Assembly: GCA_025054655.1 (NCBI GenBank)
Contig: JANWZL010000016.1
Span: 1-35,633, forward strand
DNA: 35,633 nucleotides
Source of the DNA: Thiobacillaceae bacterium
GTDB taxonomy: Bacteria; Pseudomonadota; Gammaproteobacteria; Burkholderiales; Thiobacillaceae
Reading direction: 5' to 3'
Below are positions 16,898 through 24,710 of the stretch, in pieces (within the stretch, counting starts at the first letter, position 1; every line of letters starts with the position of its first letter). The translations under genes were made by a program, and so were the position numbers. The notes under the pieces were generated by a model. The model had not been told where the DNA came from. It worked only from the letters and a program-made list of their open reading frames with translations, and did not search any database.

Positions 16898-17294
16898 AAC
16901 GACCCCCTTCAAACAGGACAACACGACTCGGCCCACATCACCCATGCCCCCACCCTCGCTGAGGGCATACGGCATGAGTGCATTAATGAGGACATCAAGA
17001 ACCTTTTAGCATGTTAGTGCCTGCCCACCCACACGCAATGCCGCCCGCACTCCCCGTGCGCACCGAAGACCATCGGATGGCTTGGGCATGCGGCTCGCCG
17101 GACGTGCGGCCGGCCTCAGGTGGCTGCGCCCGCCCTCGCGCTGGGTGTGCGGAGCTGTAATAGGATAACGTCATTTCATGATTCTCTTATATACAAAAAT
17201 TTTAATTTGGCAATCTGGATGCGTTTATCTATAGTGGGTTGCACACGGCGATCGAGCGCCGAGATTGGTCCTGCATGCCGCTTGGAGGTGATCG
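16898..17294. promoter_or_regulatory. Divergent intergenic region between the two arms of the sulfur block
   Basis: About 400 bases with no credible gene. The part next to the octaheme cytochrome is GC-poor around 16970-17015 (CATTAATGAGG...TTTTAGCATG) and should hold the minus promoter, but I could not settle on a -35/-10 pair. The middle (17020-17155) is GC-rich with small imperfect hairpins. The part next to the transporter gene (17158-17235) is an AT-rich island with a strong sigma70-like promoter. No complete FNR, NarL or ArsR-type consensus was found. Confidence 0.6.
17207..17235 (+). promoter_or_regulatory. Strong sigma70-like promoter for the YeeE/YedE-rhodanese operon
   Basis: TTGGCA at 17207-17212, exactly 17 bases, TATAGT at 17230-17235. 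It lies 60 bases upstream of the ATG in an AT-rich island, the best -35/-10 match seen in the window. Confidence 0.65.
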
Positions 17295-18533
17295 ATGCAG
17301 TCGCAGCATGTCTGGCTGGGTGGCTTCAAGGCCGATTACGATCGGGTGTTCGTGCAGGAGTGGTCACCTTATGTGGGCGCCATCCTGCTCGTGGTACTGA
17401 TCCTGGCCCTGATGGTCAACGGCTCGATCTGGGGGGTGTTCGGCGGGGTGCGCTTTTGGGGTGACCAGATCAACGGTCTGCTGGGCCTCGCCCCCTTGCT
17501 CGGCATCGAACAGAAGGACCAAGGGTGGCTGACGCACCGCATGTCGCTCATGAACATCATGCTGCTGCTGGGCGCCTTTGCCGCCGCCCTGATGTCGCGC
17601 CAGTTCATCATCAGCCGCCCGCCCAAGATCGAATACCTCTGGGCCGCCTTCGGCGGCACGCTGATGGGTATCGGGGCCTCACTCGCCGGCGGCTGCACCA
17701 CCGGCGGGTTCTTCAATCCCGTGCTGCACTCCTCCCCTGCCGGCTGGACCATGGCCGCCGGGCTGCTGCTGGGCGCCATACTGGGATTGAAGCTGCTGAT
17801 GTGGGCGCTGGAGCGGGTGACCTGGGGCACCGAACCGCCGCCCACGCTGAACGTGCCATCGGCGCTGGTCCGGCTCTACCCCGTGGCGGGTCTGCTGATC
17901 GTGCTGGGGGTACTGGCCTGGACCCACGCCTGGTATACGTCCGGGGACAGCGCCCTCACCAGCCGCGCCGCCATCGTGGTGCTGGGCTTCGGTATCGGCT
18001 TCGTCATGCACCGCGCACGGCTGTGTTTTGCGCGCGCCTTCCGCGAGCCTTTCATGACCGCCGAGGGCGACATGACCAAGGCCATCCTGCTCGCGCTGGC
18101 CGTGGGCATCCCCAGCGCCGCTTTCCTCTTCAGCCGCGGGGTGATCGATCCCTACACGGCCATCCCGGCGACCTTCTGGCTGGGTTCGCTGGTCGGTGGC
18201 GTGATCTTCGGCATAGGCATGATCTTCGCCGGCGGCTGTGCCTCGGGTTCACTCTGGCGCATGGGCGAAGGCCACCTGAAGCTGTGGGTGGCGATGTTCT
18301 TCTTCGCCTGGATGGGCTCCACCGCGAGCGCCCTGCTCGACCGCAGCGGCTTGACCTTGCCCGACGTGGAGGCCGACGTGGACTACGAGATCACCGCCCT
18401 AGGTTTCCAGGCCTATTGGCCTGAACTGCTAGGTGGCTGGGCACCGGCCTTGATCCTCGGCGGCTGCTTGCTGCTCGTGTGGTACGCCTTCGTGCGCTAC
18501 AACGAATCGACCGAACGTTTCACGGTCGTCTGA
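17295..18533 (+). CDS. YeeE/YedE-family (TsuA-like) thiosulfate transporter, 412 aa
   Basis: A polytopic inner-membrane protein of the family whose characterised member TsuA imports thiosulfate through a line of conserved cysteines. Here the matching sites are Cys134 (LAGGCTTGGFFNP), Cys244 (RARLCFARAFREPF) and Cys315 (FAGGCASGSLWRMGEGH), the internal-repeat signature of the family, with about ten membrane helices. The ATG at 17295 follows GGAGGTGATCG, an excellent ribosome binding site. It is followed after 23 bases by a triple-rhodanese gene; pairing with a sulfur-relay protein is common for this family. Thiosulfate as substrate is inferred from family and context. Confidence 0.9.
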   Translation: MQSQHVWLGGFKADYDRVFVQEWSPYVGAILLVVLILALMVNGSIWGVFGGVRFWGDQINGLLGLAPLLGIEQKDQGWLTHRMSLMNIMLLLGAFAAALMSRQFIISRPPKIEYLWAAFGGTLMGIGASLAGGCTTGGFFNPVLHSSPAGWTMAAGLLLGAILGLKLLMWALERVTWGTEPPPTLNVPSALVRLYPVAGLLIVLGVLAWTHAWYTSGDSALTSRAAIVVLGFGIGFVMHRARLCFARAFREPFMTAEGDMTKAILLALAVGIPSAAFLFSRGVIDPYTAIPATFWLGSLVGGVIFGIGMIFAGGCASGSLWRMGEGHLKLWVAMFFFAWMGSTASALLDRSGLTLPDVEADVDYEITALGFQAYWPELLGGWAPALILGGCLLLVWYAFVRYNESTERFTVV

Positions 18534-18556
18534 CCGTCTGTCACAGGAGAGTACAG

Positions 18557-19744
18557 ATGAAGCTCAAATCGCTCGCCTTGGCCTTATCCGCCATCTTCAT
18601 CACCAGCTACGCCACCGCCACCTCGCCCACCGCGACCGAGGCCAAGCCGGCCGCTGCCGCGCCGTCAGGCGGTGGTGTGGGCGTGGGCAACTATAAGCCT
18701 TACACCAAGATCGTCGATTACGATTATGTCAAGCCCCACGCGACCCCGCCCATCGATCGCAACAAAAACGCCTGGGTGATCGACGCACGCCCGACCAAGC
18801 GTTACGACGTGGGCCACATCCCGGGTGCGATCAACATCCCCGACCCCCTGTTCGACAAGATGAAGGACCGTCTGCCGGCGGACAAGGGCAAGGAGATCAT
18901 CTTCTACTGTCAAGGGCCAGCCTGTGAGCTGTCGCACCAGTCCGCCTACAAGGCCGAGGCCTTGGGCTACACCAACGTCAAGGTCTACCAGGGCGGCATG
19001 CCGGACTGGGAGGCCAAGGGCGGCGAGGTGGCGGTGAGCACCGAGCACGTAGCCAAACTGTTGGCCGACAAGGCCGACGTCCTGCTGGTGGATTCGCGTC
19101 CCGAGCGGGTGTTCGAGAAAGGCAGCCTGCCCGGCGCGATCAACATCCCGGATCCCAAGTTCGACCCGGCCAAACTCCCCGCCGACAAGGCCAAGCCCAT
19201 CATCTTCTTCTGCGGCGGATTGCACTGCGACCTCTCGTCCAACTCGGCCAGGAAGGCGCGCGCGGCCGGCTACACGAATGTGAAGACCTATCCGGAGGGC
19301 TACCCGGCCTGGCAGGCGGCGGCCAAGCCAGTGGCCGCACCCGCAGCCGCCGCCAGCGCACCCGCAGCCCCTGCGGCGCCCGCTGCGGCAGCCGGTGGTG
19401 CCTTTAAAGTGGAGACCGGTAAGGACAAGGAGGTGATCAGCACCGCCTTCTTCGAGCGCATCATGCGCGAATCCCCCGACAAGCTCACGGTCATCGACGT
19501 GCGCAAGCTTGACCAGTGCAAGGCGGGGACCTGGCCCGGCGCGCTGTGCATCCCTTACGAGGAGCTTGAGCGCAAGCTGCCCACTCTGCCTAAGGACAAG
19601 CCCATCGTGTTCGTGTGCGGCACGGGCGCCAAAGCGAGCATGGCCTATGACCTGTGGCTGGAGAAGAAGACCCCGGGCGAGGCCTACATCCTGGATGCGG
19701 AGAGCGAATTCGTGGACGGGCGCATGCGCATCGTGAAGAAATGA
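18557..19744 (+). CDS. Exported triple-rhodanese protein, 395 aa
   Basis: A predicted periplasmic sulfurtransferase. After a signal peptide (MKLKSLALALSAIFITSYA) come three rhodanese domains. Domain 1 is about residues 60-155, with DARP, GHIPGAINIP and active Cys118 in CQGPAC. Domain 2 is about 160-255, with DSRP, GSLPGAINIP and Cys219 in CGGLHC. Domain 3 is about 290-390, with DVRK, GTWPGALCIP and Cys354 in CGTGAKAS. Domains 1 and 2 are close relatives; domain 3 is more divergent and is separated by a low-complexity Ala/Pro linker (about 256-281). All three active cysteines are kept, so a persulfide relay is possible. The ATG at 18557 follows GGAG. It is co-transcribed with the transporter gene and followed by an intrinsic terminator. 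Confidence 0.92.
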   Translation: MKLKSLALALSAIFITSYATATSPTATEAKPAAAAPSGGGVGVGNYKPYTKIVDYDYVKPHATPPIDRNKNAWVIDARPTKRYDVGHIPGAINIPDPLFDKMKDRLPADKGKEIIFYCQGPACELSHQSAYKAEALGYTNVKVYQGGMPDWEAKGGEVAVSTEHVAKLLADKADVLLVDSRPERVFEKGSLPGAINIPDPKFDPAKLPADKAKPIIFFCGGLHCDLSSNSARKARAAGYTNVKTYPEGYPAWQAAAKPVAAPAAAASAPAAPAAPAAAAGGAFKVETGKDKEVISTAFFERIMRESPDKLTVIDVRKLDQCKAGTWPGALCIPYEELERKLPTLPKDKPIVFVCGTGAKASMAYDLWLEKKTPGEAYILDAESEFVDGRMRIVKK

Positions 19745-19779
19745 CCACACCACCTTCGCGCGCTGGACTGCGCGTGTAT

Positions 19780-19802
19780 GGCCGCCGACGGCGGCCTTTT
19801 TT
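19780..19802 (+). terminator. Rho-independent terminator after the rhodanese gene
   Basis: GGCCGCC (19780-19786), GAC loop, GGCGGCC (19790-19796) and TTTTTT (19797-19802). It works for the plus strand; the convergent minus gene ends at 19823 and gains no T-run from it. Confidence 0.9.
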
Positions 19803-19822
19803 GCGGCTGCCGGCGGCCCGGT

Positions 19823-20215
19823 TCAGGGCAGCCGCAGTTTCGCGCTGCGTTGGATGGGGCAGAAGAACTGTTCCGTACTCAGCTCCACCTCCACATGGCC
19901 GTCGCCGGCCCCGGACTGGCGGGCATGCAATAGCCATTCGGCCTGGCTGTTCGGTTCCAGTACGGGCAGCACGGCCACCCAATCACCGTCCTGCTCGCTC
20001 AACGGCGTCGGTCCGCTGGCCGCCGTCAGCGGTTGCGCAGGCGTGAGCCGGGCGCGTAGGCGCACCTGGGTCAGCGGCTCGGCGAAGCGGGTGGCGGGAT
20101 GGCCCAGATGGGTGGCGCGATGGCGATGGGTCTGGGCCTCCTTGGCGGCGAACACGGTCAGTGCGAGCGAGACCAGGCCGGCGGCGCTCAGCAGGCGCAG
20201 GCAGCGTAGGGACAT
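19823..20215 (-). CDS. Small exported protein of unknown function, 130 aa
   Basis: A signal peptide (CLRLLSAAGLVSLALTVFAA, cleavage near residue 24) is followed by a His-rich stretch (THRHRATHLGH, about 29-39) and a beta-rich mature domain ending FFCPIQRSAKLRLP. ATG at 20215 has GGGAG six bases upstream; an in-frame ATG twelve bases earlier is less well supported. The gene is convergent with the rhodanese gene. The His cluster could bind a metal, but that is only suggestive. I do not recognise a family. Confidence 0.65.
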   Translation of the reverse strand: MSLRCLRLLSAAGLVSLALTVFAAKEAQTHRHRATHLGHPATRFAEPLTQVRLRARLTPAQPLTAASGPTPLSEQDGDWVAVLPVLEPNSQAEWLLHARQSGAGDGHVEVELSTEQFFCPIQRSAKLRLP

Positions 20216-20407
20216 GAGGGCTCCCATGCGTAAGGTTGCAGGCGTGGTGAGTGTAGGCCCGGCCGGCGGATGTCTGCTGTCGCCTGCCTTACACCCCCAG
20301 CGCGGGCCTGCCGGGGGCTGCGTGGTCGGGGCGAGATTGCCTGCGTCGAGGGCATGACATGTGGGTACATCAAGGCGGACACGGCTACCGATCCCCCACC
20401 CAGCGGG

Positions 20408-20436
20408 TTGCACAAACGTGTCGGAGCGCACATAGT
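20408..20436 (+). promoter_or_regulatory. Putative promoter for the amidohydrolase-msrA operon
   Basis: TTGCAC at 20408-20413, 17-base spacer, CATAGT at 20431-20436, about 40 bases upstream of the proposed ATG. The rest of the 20216-20474 spacer shows nothing I can assign. Confidence 0.45.
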
Positions 20437-20474
20437 ACGGCAGACGTGTGTGTCCACAGACTATTTACTTCCCC

Positions 20475-21698
20475 ATGCCACCCCATCCCGGAGCCGACGT
20501 GGCCTATCCCTCTGCCGTATTGCCCGAACTGCTCGCCGGCAGGGAACGATACATTACCCTGCGCCGCGACCTGCACGCCCACCCCGAGCTCGCCTTCGAG
20601 GAACGGCGCACTGCCGAGGTGGTGGCCGGGGTGCTACGCGCGGCCGGTATCGAGGTACACACGGGCCTCGCCCGCACCGGCGTGGTGGGGGTGCTCAGAC
20701 GAGGTGAAAGCCCCGCCGCCATCGGCCTGCGCGCCGACATGGACGCCTTGCCCATCGAGGAGGCGAACGATTTCGCCCACCGCTCGCGGCATCCAGGCCG
20801 CATGCACGCCTGCGGGCACGACGGTCACACGGCCATGCTGCTCGCCGCCGCCGAGTATCTGGCCGCGCAGGGCCGTTTCGACGGCACGGTCTATTTCATC
20901 TTCCAGCCAGCCGAGGAGACCGTGGGCGGGGCGCGGGTGATGGTGGAAGAGGGGCTGTTTGAGCGCTTTCCCATGCAGGCGGTGTATGGCATGCACAACT
21001 GGCCGGGGCTGCCGGCGGGTGAGTTCGCCGTGCACAGCGGGCCGGTGATGGCCTGCTCGGATCAGTTCGACATCGTGCTGCGCGGCCGTGGGGCGCATGC
21101 CGCCTTTCCCCAGCTGGGCTGCGACCCGGTGGTGGCTGCGGCCGCCCTGGTGCAGGCCCTGCAAACAGTGGTCAGCCGTACGCTCGACCCTTTGCAGCCG
21201 GCCGTGCTCTCCGTGACGCGGCTCGTGGCCGACGGTGGGGCCTACAACGTGATCCCGGCCGAGGCGCGGCTGGCCGGCACCGTGCGCGCCTTCCGGCCCG
21301 AGGTGCAGGATGCGGTGGAGGCGGCGATGCAGCAACTGGGCGAGGGCATCGCCGCGGCGCACGGCGTGGCGATCGAGTTCAATTACACACGCGGCTATCC
21401 CCCCACGGTGAACGATGCCCGCGAGGCCGCGCGCTGCCGCCAGGTGATCGAGACCCTGGTGGGCCCGCAGCGCGTGCACACCGACCTGCCCCCGTCGATG
21501 GGGGCGGAGGACTTCGCCTATCTCGCGCGCGAGCGCCCCGGCTGCTACGTGTGGATCGGCAACGGCGAGGGGGCAGGCGGCTGCAGCCTGCACAACCCCC
21601 ACTACGATTTCAACGACGCCATCCTGCCGCTGGGGGCGAGCTACTGGGTGCGGCTGGTGGAACATTGTCTGCCGCTATATGAAGGAGGACGAGGATGA
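20475..21698 (+). CDS. M20 family amidohydrolase (hippurate hydrolase / N-acyl-amino-acid type), 407 aa
   Basis: A cytoplasmic dinuclear-metal hydrolase that cleaves N-acyl amino acids or related amides. Family marks are [14 protein letters not shown] near the N-terminus, [13 protein letters not shown], the metal-binding [25 protein letters not shown], and the C-terminal MGAEDFAYL. Length is normal. The start is uncertain: ATG at 20475 has no ribosome binding site, whereas an in-frame GTG at 20499 has GGAG five bases upstream and would give an N-terminus closer to relatives. I list the ATG form. The stop overlaps the msrA start as ATGA. Confidence 0.9.
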   Translation: MPPHPGADVAYPSAVLPELLAGRERYITLRRDLHAHPELAFEERRTAEVVAGVLRAAGIEVHTGLARTGVVGVLRRGESPAAIGLRADMDALPIEEANDFAHRSRHPGRMHACGHDGHTAMLLAAAEYLAAQGRFDGTVYFIFQPAEETVGGARVMVEEGLFERFPMQAVYGMHNWPGLPAGEFAVHSGPVMACSDQFDIVLRGRGAHAAFPQLGCDPVVAAAALVQALQTVVSRTLDPLQPAVLSVTRLVADGGAYNVIPAEARLAGTVRAFRPEVQDAVEAAMQQLGEGIAAAHGVAIEFNYTRGYPPTVNDAREAARCRQVIETLVGPQRVHTDLPPSMGAEDFAYLARERPGCYVWIGNGEGAGGCSLHNPHYDFNDAILPLGASYWVRLVEHCLPLYEGGRG

Positions 21699-22237
21699 AC
21701 GGGACGACCGCGCTGGCCACCTTCGCCGGCGGCTGTTTTTGGTGCCTGGAGGCGGTGTATCGGCGGGTGCGCGGGGTGCAGGCGGTCACCTCCGGCTACA
21801 TGGGCGGACAGACCGAACACCCGAGCTATGAGGCAGTGTGCAGCGGCGACACGGGGCACGCCGAGGTGGTGCAGATCGAGTTCGATCCGCAGCAGGTGAG
21901 CTACCGTGAACTGCTCGAGATCTTCTTTGCCATCCACGACCCGACCCAGCTCAACCGCCAGGGCAACGACGTCGGCACGCAGTACCGCTCGGCCGTGTTC
22001 TGGCACGACGAGGCGCAGCGCGACGAGGCACTGGCCATGATCGAAGCGCTGACCCGGGCGGGAGCCTATACCGCCCCCATCGTCACCGAGGTCGCACCGG
22101 CCAGCACCTTTTGGCCGGCGGAGGCCTACCACCAGGACTACTACGCCCGTCATCCGCACCAGCCCTATTGCCTGTTCGTGGTGGCGCCCAAGGTGATGAA
22201 GTTCGAGTCCAGGTTCGCCCATCTGCGCAAGCCCTAG
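21695..22237 (+). CDS. msrA: Peptide-methionine (S)-S-oxide reductase MsrA, 180 aa
   Basis: Repairs methionine sulfoxide in proteins and free methionine. The catalytic GGCFWCLEA is at residues 12-20 with Cys14 as nucleophile. Other family stretches are [26 protein letters not shown] (in part: [14 protein letters not shown]), [23 protein letters not shown] (in part: [14 protein letters not shown]) and AEAYHQDY. No MsrB domain is fused. ATG at 21695 has GGAGG upstream and overlaps the amidohydrolase stop, so the two are translationally coupled. The cytoplasmic form is expected, as no signal peptide is present. Confidence 0.96.
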   Translation: MNGTTALATFAGGCFWCLEAVYRRVRGVQAVTSGYMGGQTEHPSYEAVCSGDTGHAEVVQIEFDPQQVSYRELLEIFFAIHDPTQLNRQGNDVGTQYRSAVFWHDEAQRDEALAMIEALTRAGAYTAPIVTEVAPASTFWPAEAYHQDYYARHPHQPYCLFVVAPKVMKFESRFAHLRKP

Positions 22238-22250
22238 CGCGGGCGCCCGG

Positions 22251-22284
22251 GAGCGGTCCTGCGCGCCGGCGCAGGGCCGCGCTC
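22251..22284. other. Strong GC hairpin between convergent msrA and tatD-like genes
   Basis: Core stem CCTGCGC (22258-22264) with GCGCAGG (22269-22275) and a GCCG loop, extended by GAGCGG on the left and CCGCGCTC on the right with bulges. There is no T-run on either strand, so it is at best a weak or factor-assisted terminator for the two converging genes. Confidence 0.4.
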
Positions 22285-22308
22285 GGGGTGAGGGGTGGTC
22301 CGGCGGGC

Positions 22309-23091
22309 TTACACGGCCGGCAGATCCAGCACGGCGTGGGCGTTGTGCGTGGTCTGGCGGATGATCTGCTCCAGCTCCTCGCCCCGCAGCTCGGCCAGGG
22401 CCCGCGCGATGCGGGCGAGCTCGGCTGGCTCGTTGCGGCCGCGCCCCAGCCATTCGGGCGGGATATCGGGGCTGTCGGTCTCCAGCACGATGGCCTCGAG
22501 CGGCAGCTCCCGCGCCAGTGCGCGCAGGCGGGTGGCGCGCGACCAGGTGAAGGCGCCGCCGAAGCCCAGCTTGAAACCGAGCTTGAGGAATTCGTCGGCC
22601 TGCTGGCGGCTGCCGCTGAAGGCGTGGGCGATACCGCCCCTGACCCGGATGCGGCGCAGGTGCTTGAGGATGAAGTCGTTCGCCCGTCGGCAGTGCAGCA
22701 ACACCGGCAGATCGTATTCGCGCGCGATCTTCAGCTGCTCGACGTAGTAGAACTCCTGGGTGGTGTAGTCGAGGTCGGGCACGAACAGATCCAACCCGAT
22801 CTCGCCCACCGCCAGAGGCCGCCAGGCCTCGATCTGCGCCTTGAGCCGCTGCAGGTGTGCGCGGTGGTGCACGTGGATGTAGATGGGGTGCAGACCCCAG
22901 GCCGGCAGACAGCCGTCATAGCGCCGGCACACCGCCGCCACGTCGCTGAAATTGGCGGCGGTGACGGCGGGGATCACCTGCAGCGACACCCCAGCCGCGC
23001 GCGCGCGAGCATAGGCCTCGTCGCGATCGGTGTCGAATTCGCCCGCGTCAAGGTGGCAGTGGGTGTCGATAAGGAGCGGGACGGATGCCAT
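22309..23091 (-). CDS. TatD-family metal-dependent hydrolase, 260 aa
   Basis: A TIM-barrel metallohydrolase; characterised TatD proteins are DNases. Metal ligands expected for the family are visible: DTHCHLD at residues 9-15 with His11 and His13, VGEIGLD with the bridging Glu, LHCRRA, HAFSGS and the late ETDSPDIPPEW Asp. Length is normal. It is last in the leftward directon after htpX (39-base gap) and is convergent with msrA. The exact nucleic-acid substrate is not predictable. Confidence 0.92.
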   Translation of the reverse strand: MASVPLLIDTHCHLDAGEFDTDRDEAYARARAAGVSLQVIPAVTAANFSDVAAVCRRYDGCLPAWGLHPIYIHVHHRAHLQRLKAQIEAWRPLAVGEIGLDLFVPDLDYTTQEFYYVEQLKIAREYDLPVLLHCRRANDFILKHLRRIRVRGGIAHAFSGSRQQADEFLKLGFKLGFGGAFTWSRATRLRALARELPLEAIVLETDSPDIPPEWLGRGRNEPAELARIARALAELRGEELEQIIRQTTHNAHAVLDLPAV

Positions 23092-23130
23092 GACTACACC
23101 GGGTGTGCATGGCCCCGTCGTCGCGTACGG

Positions 23131-24012
23131 TCAGACCATCCGCTTGAGCGCCTCGATACGCTCCTCGAGCGGCGGATGGGTCATGAACAGGCGCTTGAGG
23201 CTGCTGCCCACGCCGCCGGCGATGCCGAAGGCGGCCATCTGATCGGGCAGCGGCGCGGTGTGCACCTGGCGCAGCCGCTCCAGCGCGGCGATCATGTTCT
23301 CCCGGCCGGCGAGCTGGGCCCCGCCGCGGTCGGCGCGGAATTCGCGTTGGCGCGAGAACCACATGACGATCATGCTGGCGAGTATGCCCAGCACGACTTC
23401 GGCGATGATGGTGGTGACCCAGAAGGCAGGGCCATGGTCGCGCTCGGTCTTGAACACGATGCGGTCGACCAGGTGGCCGATGACGCGGGAGAGGAAGACC
23501 ACGAAGGTGTTGACCACGCCTTGGATCAAGGCCAGGGTCACCATGTCGCCGTTGGCCACGTGCGACACCTCGTGCCCCAGCACCGCCTCGGCCTCCTCGC
23601 GCGTCATGTTCTGCAGCAGCCCCGTGGACACCGCCACCAAGGCGCTGTTCTTGCTCATGCCGGTGGCGAAGGCGTTGACCTCGGGCGAGTCATAGATGGC
23701 CACCTCAGGCATGTTGATACCTGCTTGTTTGGCCTGACGGCGCACGGTCTCGACCAGCCAGATCTCGGTCGGCGTGCGCGGCTGCTCGATCACCCGCGCG
23801 CCGGTCATCTGCTTGGCGGTCCATTTGGACATGGCAAGTGAGATGAAGGAGCCGCCAAAGCCGATCACCAGCGCGAACACGAGCAGGTTGTTGAGATTGA
23901 GCCCCACGCCGGACTCGTCCAAGATGCGCTCTACCCCCAACAGCCGCAGGGTGATCGACAGCACGACGAGGATGGCCAGGTTGGTGGCGAGAAACAAGAA
24001 GATGCGTTTCAT
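23131..24012 (-). CDS. htpX: HtpX membrane zinc metalloprotease, 293 aa
   Basis: An inner-membrane protease involved in quality control of membrane proteins, active on the cytoplasmic side. HEVSH (147-151) gives two zinc ligands and the catalytic Glu. The third ligand is expected at the Glu of [14 protein letters not shown]. Two N-terminal helices (about 3-23 and 40-62) and two more after the active site match the family. The length equals that of E. coli HtpX when started at the ATG at 24012, which has AGGAG five bases upstream; a GTG six bases earlier overlaps that site and was not used. It lies 36 bases downstream of mrpG. Confidence 0.95.
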   Translation of the reverse strand: MKRIFLFLATNLAILVVLSITLRLLGVERILDESGVGLNLNNLLVFALVIGFGGSFISLAMSKWTAKQMTGARVIEQPRTPTEIWLVETVRRQAKQAGINMPEVAIYDSPEVNAFATGMSKNSALVAVSTGLLQNMTREEAEAVLGHEVSHVANGDMVTLALIQGVVNTFVVFLSRVIGHLVDRIVFKTERDHGPAFWVTTIIAEVVLGILASMIVMWFSRQREFRADRGGAQLAGRENMIAALERLRQVHTAPLPDQMAAFGIAGGVGSSLKRLFMTHPPLEERIEALKRMV

Positions 24013-24048
24013 GGGCACTCCTACTTCGCGGGATGTTTGCTCACGGCA

Positions 24049-24408
24049 TTAGTACATTTTATCGTCTCTGGGTTCCATTTCCATTGCAGCCGGTGGCCAG
24101 CCGCGCGGCGGTTGTGACAGCGCCGGAAGTCTCAGGTGCAGGGCGGCCTTGGCGAGCAGATGGGCCGACACCGGCGCGGTGATGAACAGAAACAGGGTGA
24201 TGAGCACCTCGTGCAGGCTCCAGCCCGTCCCGCGGCTGCTGAAGTACAAAGCGGAGGCGAGGAGCAGGCTGCCCACGCCTAAGGTGGTGGCCTTGGTCGG
24301 CCCGTGCAAACGGGTGTAGAAGTCTTGCAGCCGCGCCAGCCCCAGCGAGCCGATGAAGGTGATCACCGCACCGAACAGGATCAGAAAGGACACCACGTAC
24401 TCCACCAT
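24049..24408 (-). CDS. mnhG: Na+/H+ antiporter subunit G (MnhG/MrpG), 119 aa
   Basis: A three-helix small subunit of the multi-subunit Mrp Na+(K+)/H+ antiporter. Family wording is clear: FLILFGAVITFIGSLGLARLQDFYTRLHGPTKATTLGVGSLLLAS (in part: IGSLGLARLQDFYTRLHGPT, KATTLGVG). The tail after about residue 95 is hydrophilic. I chose ATG at 24408, with GAGGGG upstream, over an in-frame GTG at 24423, because the extra codons lie in the heptamer repeat. It is the last antiporter gene. Confidence 0.93.
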   Translation of the reverse strand: MVEYVVSFLILFGAVITFIGSLGLARLQDFYTRLHGPTKATTLGVGSLLLASALYFSSRGTGWSLHEVLITLFLFITAPVSAHLLAKAALHLRLPALSQPPRGWPPAAMEMEPRDDKMY

Positions 24409-24409
24409 G

Positions 24410-24444
24410 GCTTCACCCCTCACGCTTCACGCCTCACCCCTCAC
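24410..24444 (-). repeat. Five tandem heptamers spanning the mnhF stop and the mnhG leader
   Basis: Read on the minus strand the spacer is GTGAGGG, GTGAGGC, GTGAAGC, GTGAGGG, GTGAAGC, then C and the mnhG ATG: five units of GTGA(G/A)G(G/C). The first unit contains the mnhF TGA stop, and the purine-rich last two units supply the mnhG ribosome binding site. Slippage would change the spacing between stop and start by 7 bases. Confidence 0.85.
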
Positions 24445-24710
24445 TCAATGATGTCCCCGCGCAGCAGGTACTTGCAGAAGGCCACCGTGCCGACGAAACC
24501 CATCAGCGCGATCAACAGGGCCGCCTCGAAATACAGGGCGCTGTCGAGCTGGATGCCCAGCAGCACCAAGGCGGCGATGGCGTTCACGTACAGGGTGTCG
24601 AGCGCCAGGATGCGGTCGGGCAGGCTGGGGCCGCGGATGAGGCGCCAGAAACTGAGGCCCAAGGCGGCGGCCACCAGGGCAAAGGCGACGGGCAAGACCC
24701 ACTCTAGCAT
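24441..24710 (-). CDS. mnhF: Na+/H+ antiporter subunit F (MnhF/MrpF), 89 aa
   Basis: A three-helix small Mrp subunit. Family marks are RLIRGPSLPDRILALDTLYVNAIAALVLLG (in part: GPSLPDRILALDTLYVN), with the conserved PDR-x-ALD motif, and ALLIALMGFVGTVAFCKYLLRG at the end. Length is normal. The 5' end overlaps mnhE by 7 bases and the stop lies inside the heptamer repeat that leads to mnhG. Confidence 0.95.
   Translation of the reverse strand: MLEWVLPVAFALVAAALGLSFWRLIRGPSLPDRILALDTLYVNAIAALVLLGIQLDSALYFEAALLIALMGFVGTVAFCKYLLRGDIIE

Noticed and set aside
16898-16975. Longer N-terminus for the octaheme cytochrome starting at 16975
   Set aside because: The extension precedes a complete signal peptide and lacks an RBS, while the ATG at 16897 has AAGGGGGT at the right distance.
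16970-17000. Possible FNR box (minus strand TTGATGTCCTCATTAA) upstream of the octaheme cytochrome
   Set aside because: The half-sites are spaced by six bases, not four, and the second half is incomplete, so it does not meet the FNR consensus.
20216-20474. Possible small RNA or gene between the small exported protein and the amidohydrolase
   Set aside because: No terminator, conserved structure or convincing frame; only a promoter-like pair near the end is supportable.
22111-23841. A 576-codon plus-strand open frame opposite tatD and htpX
   Set aside because: Shadow frame; both genes beneath it are clear family members with starts and RBS.
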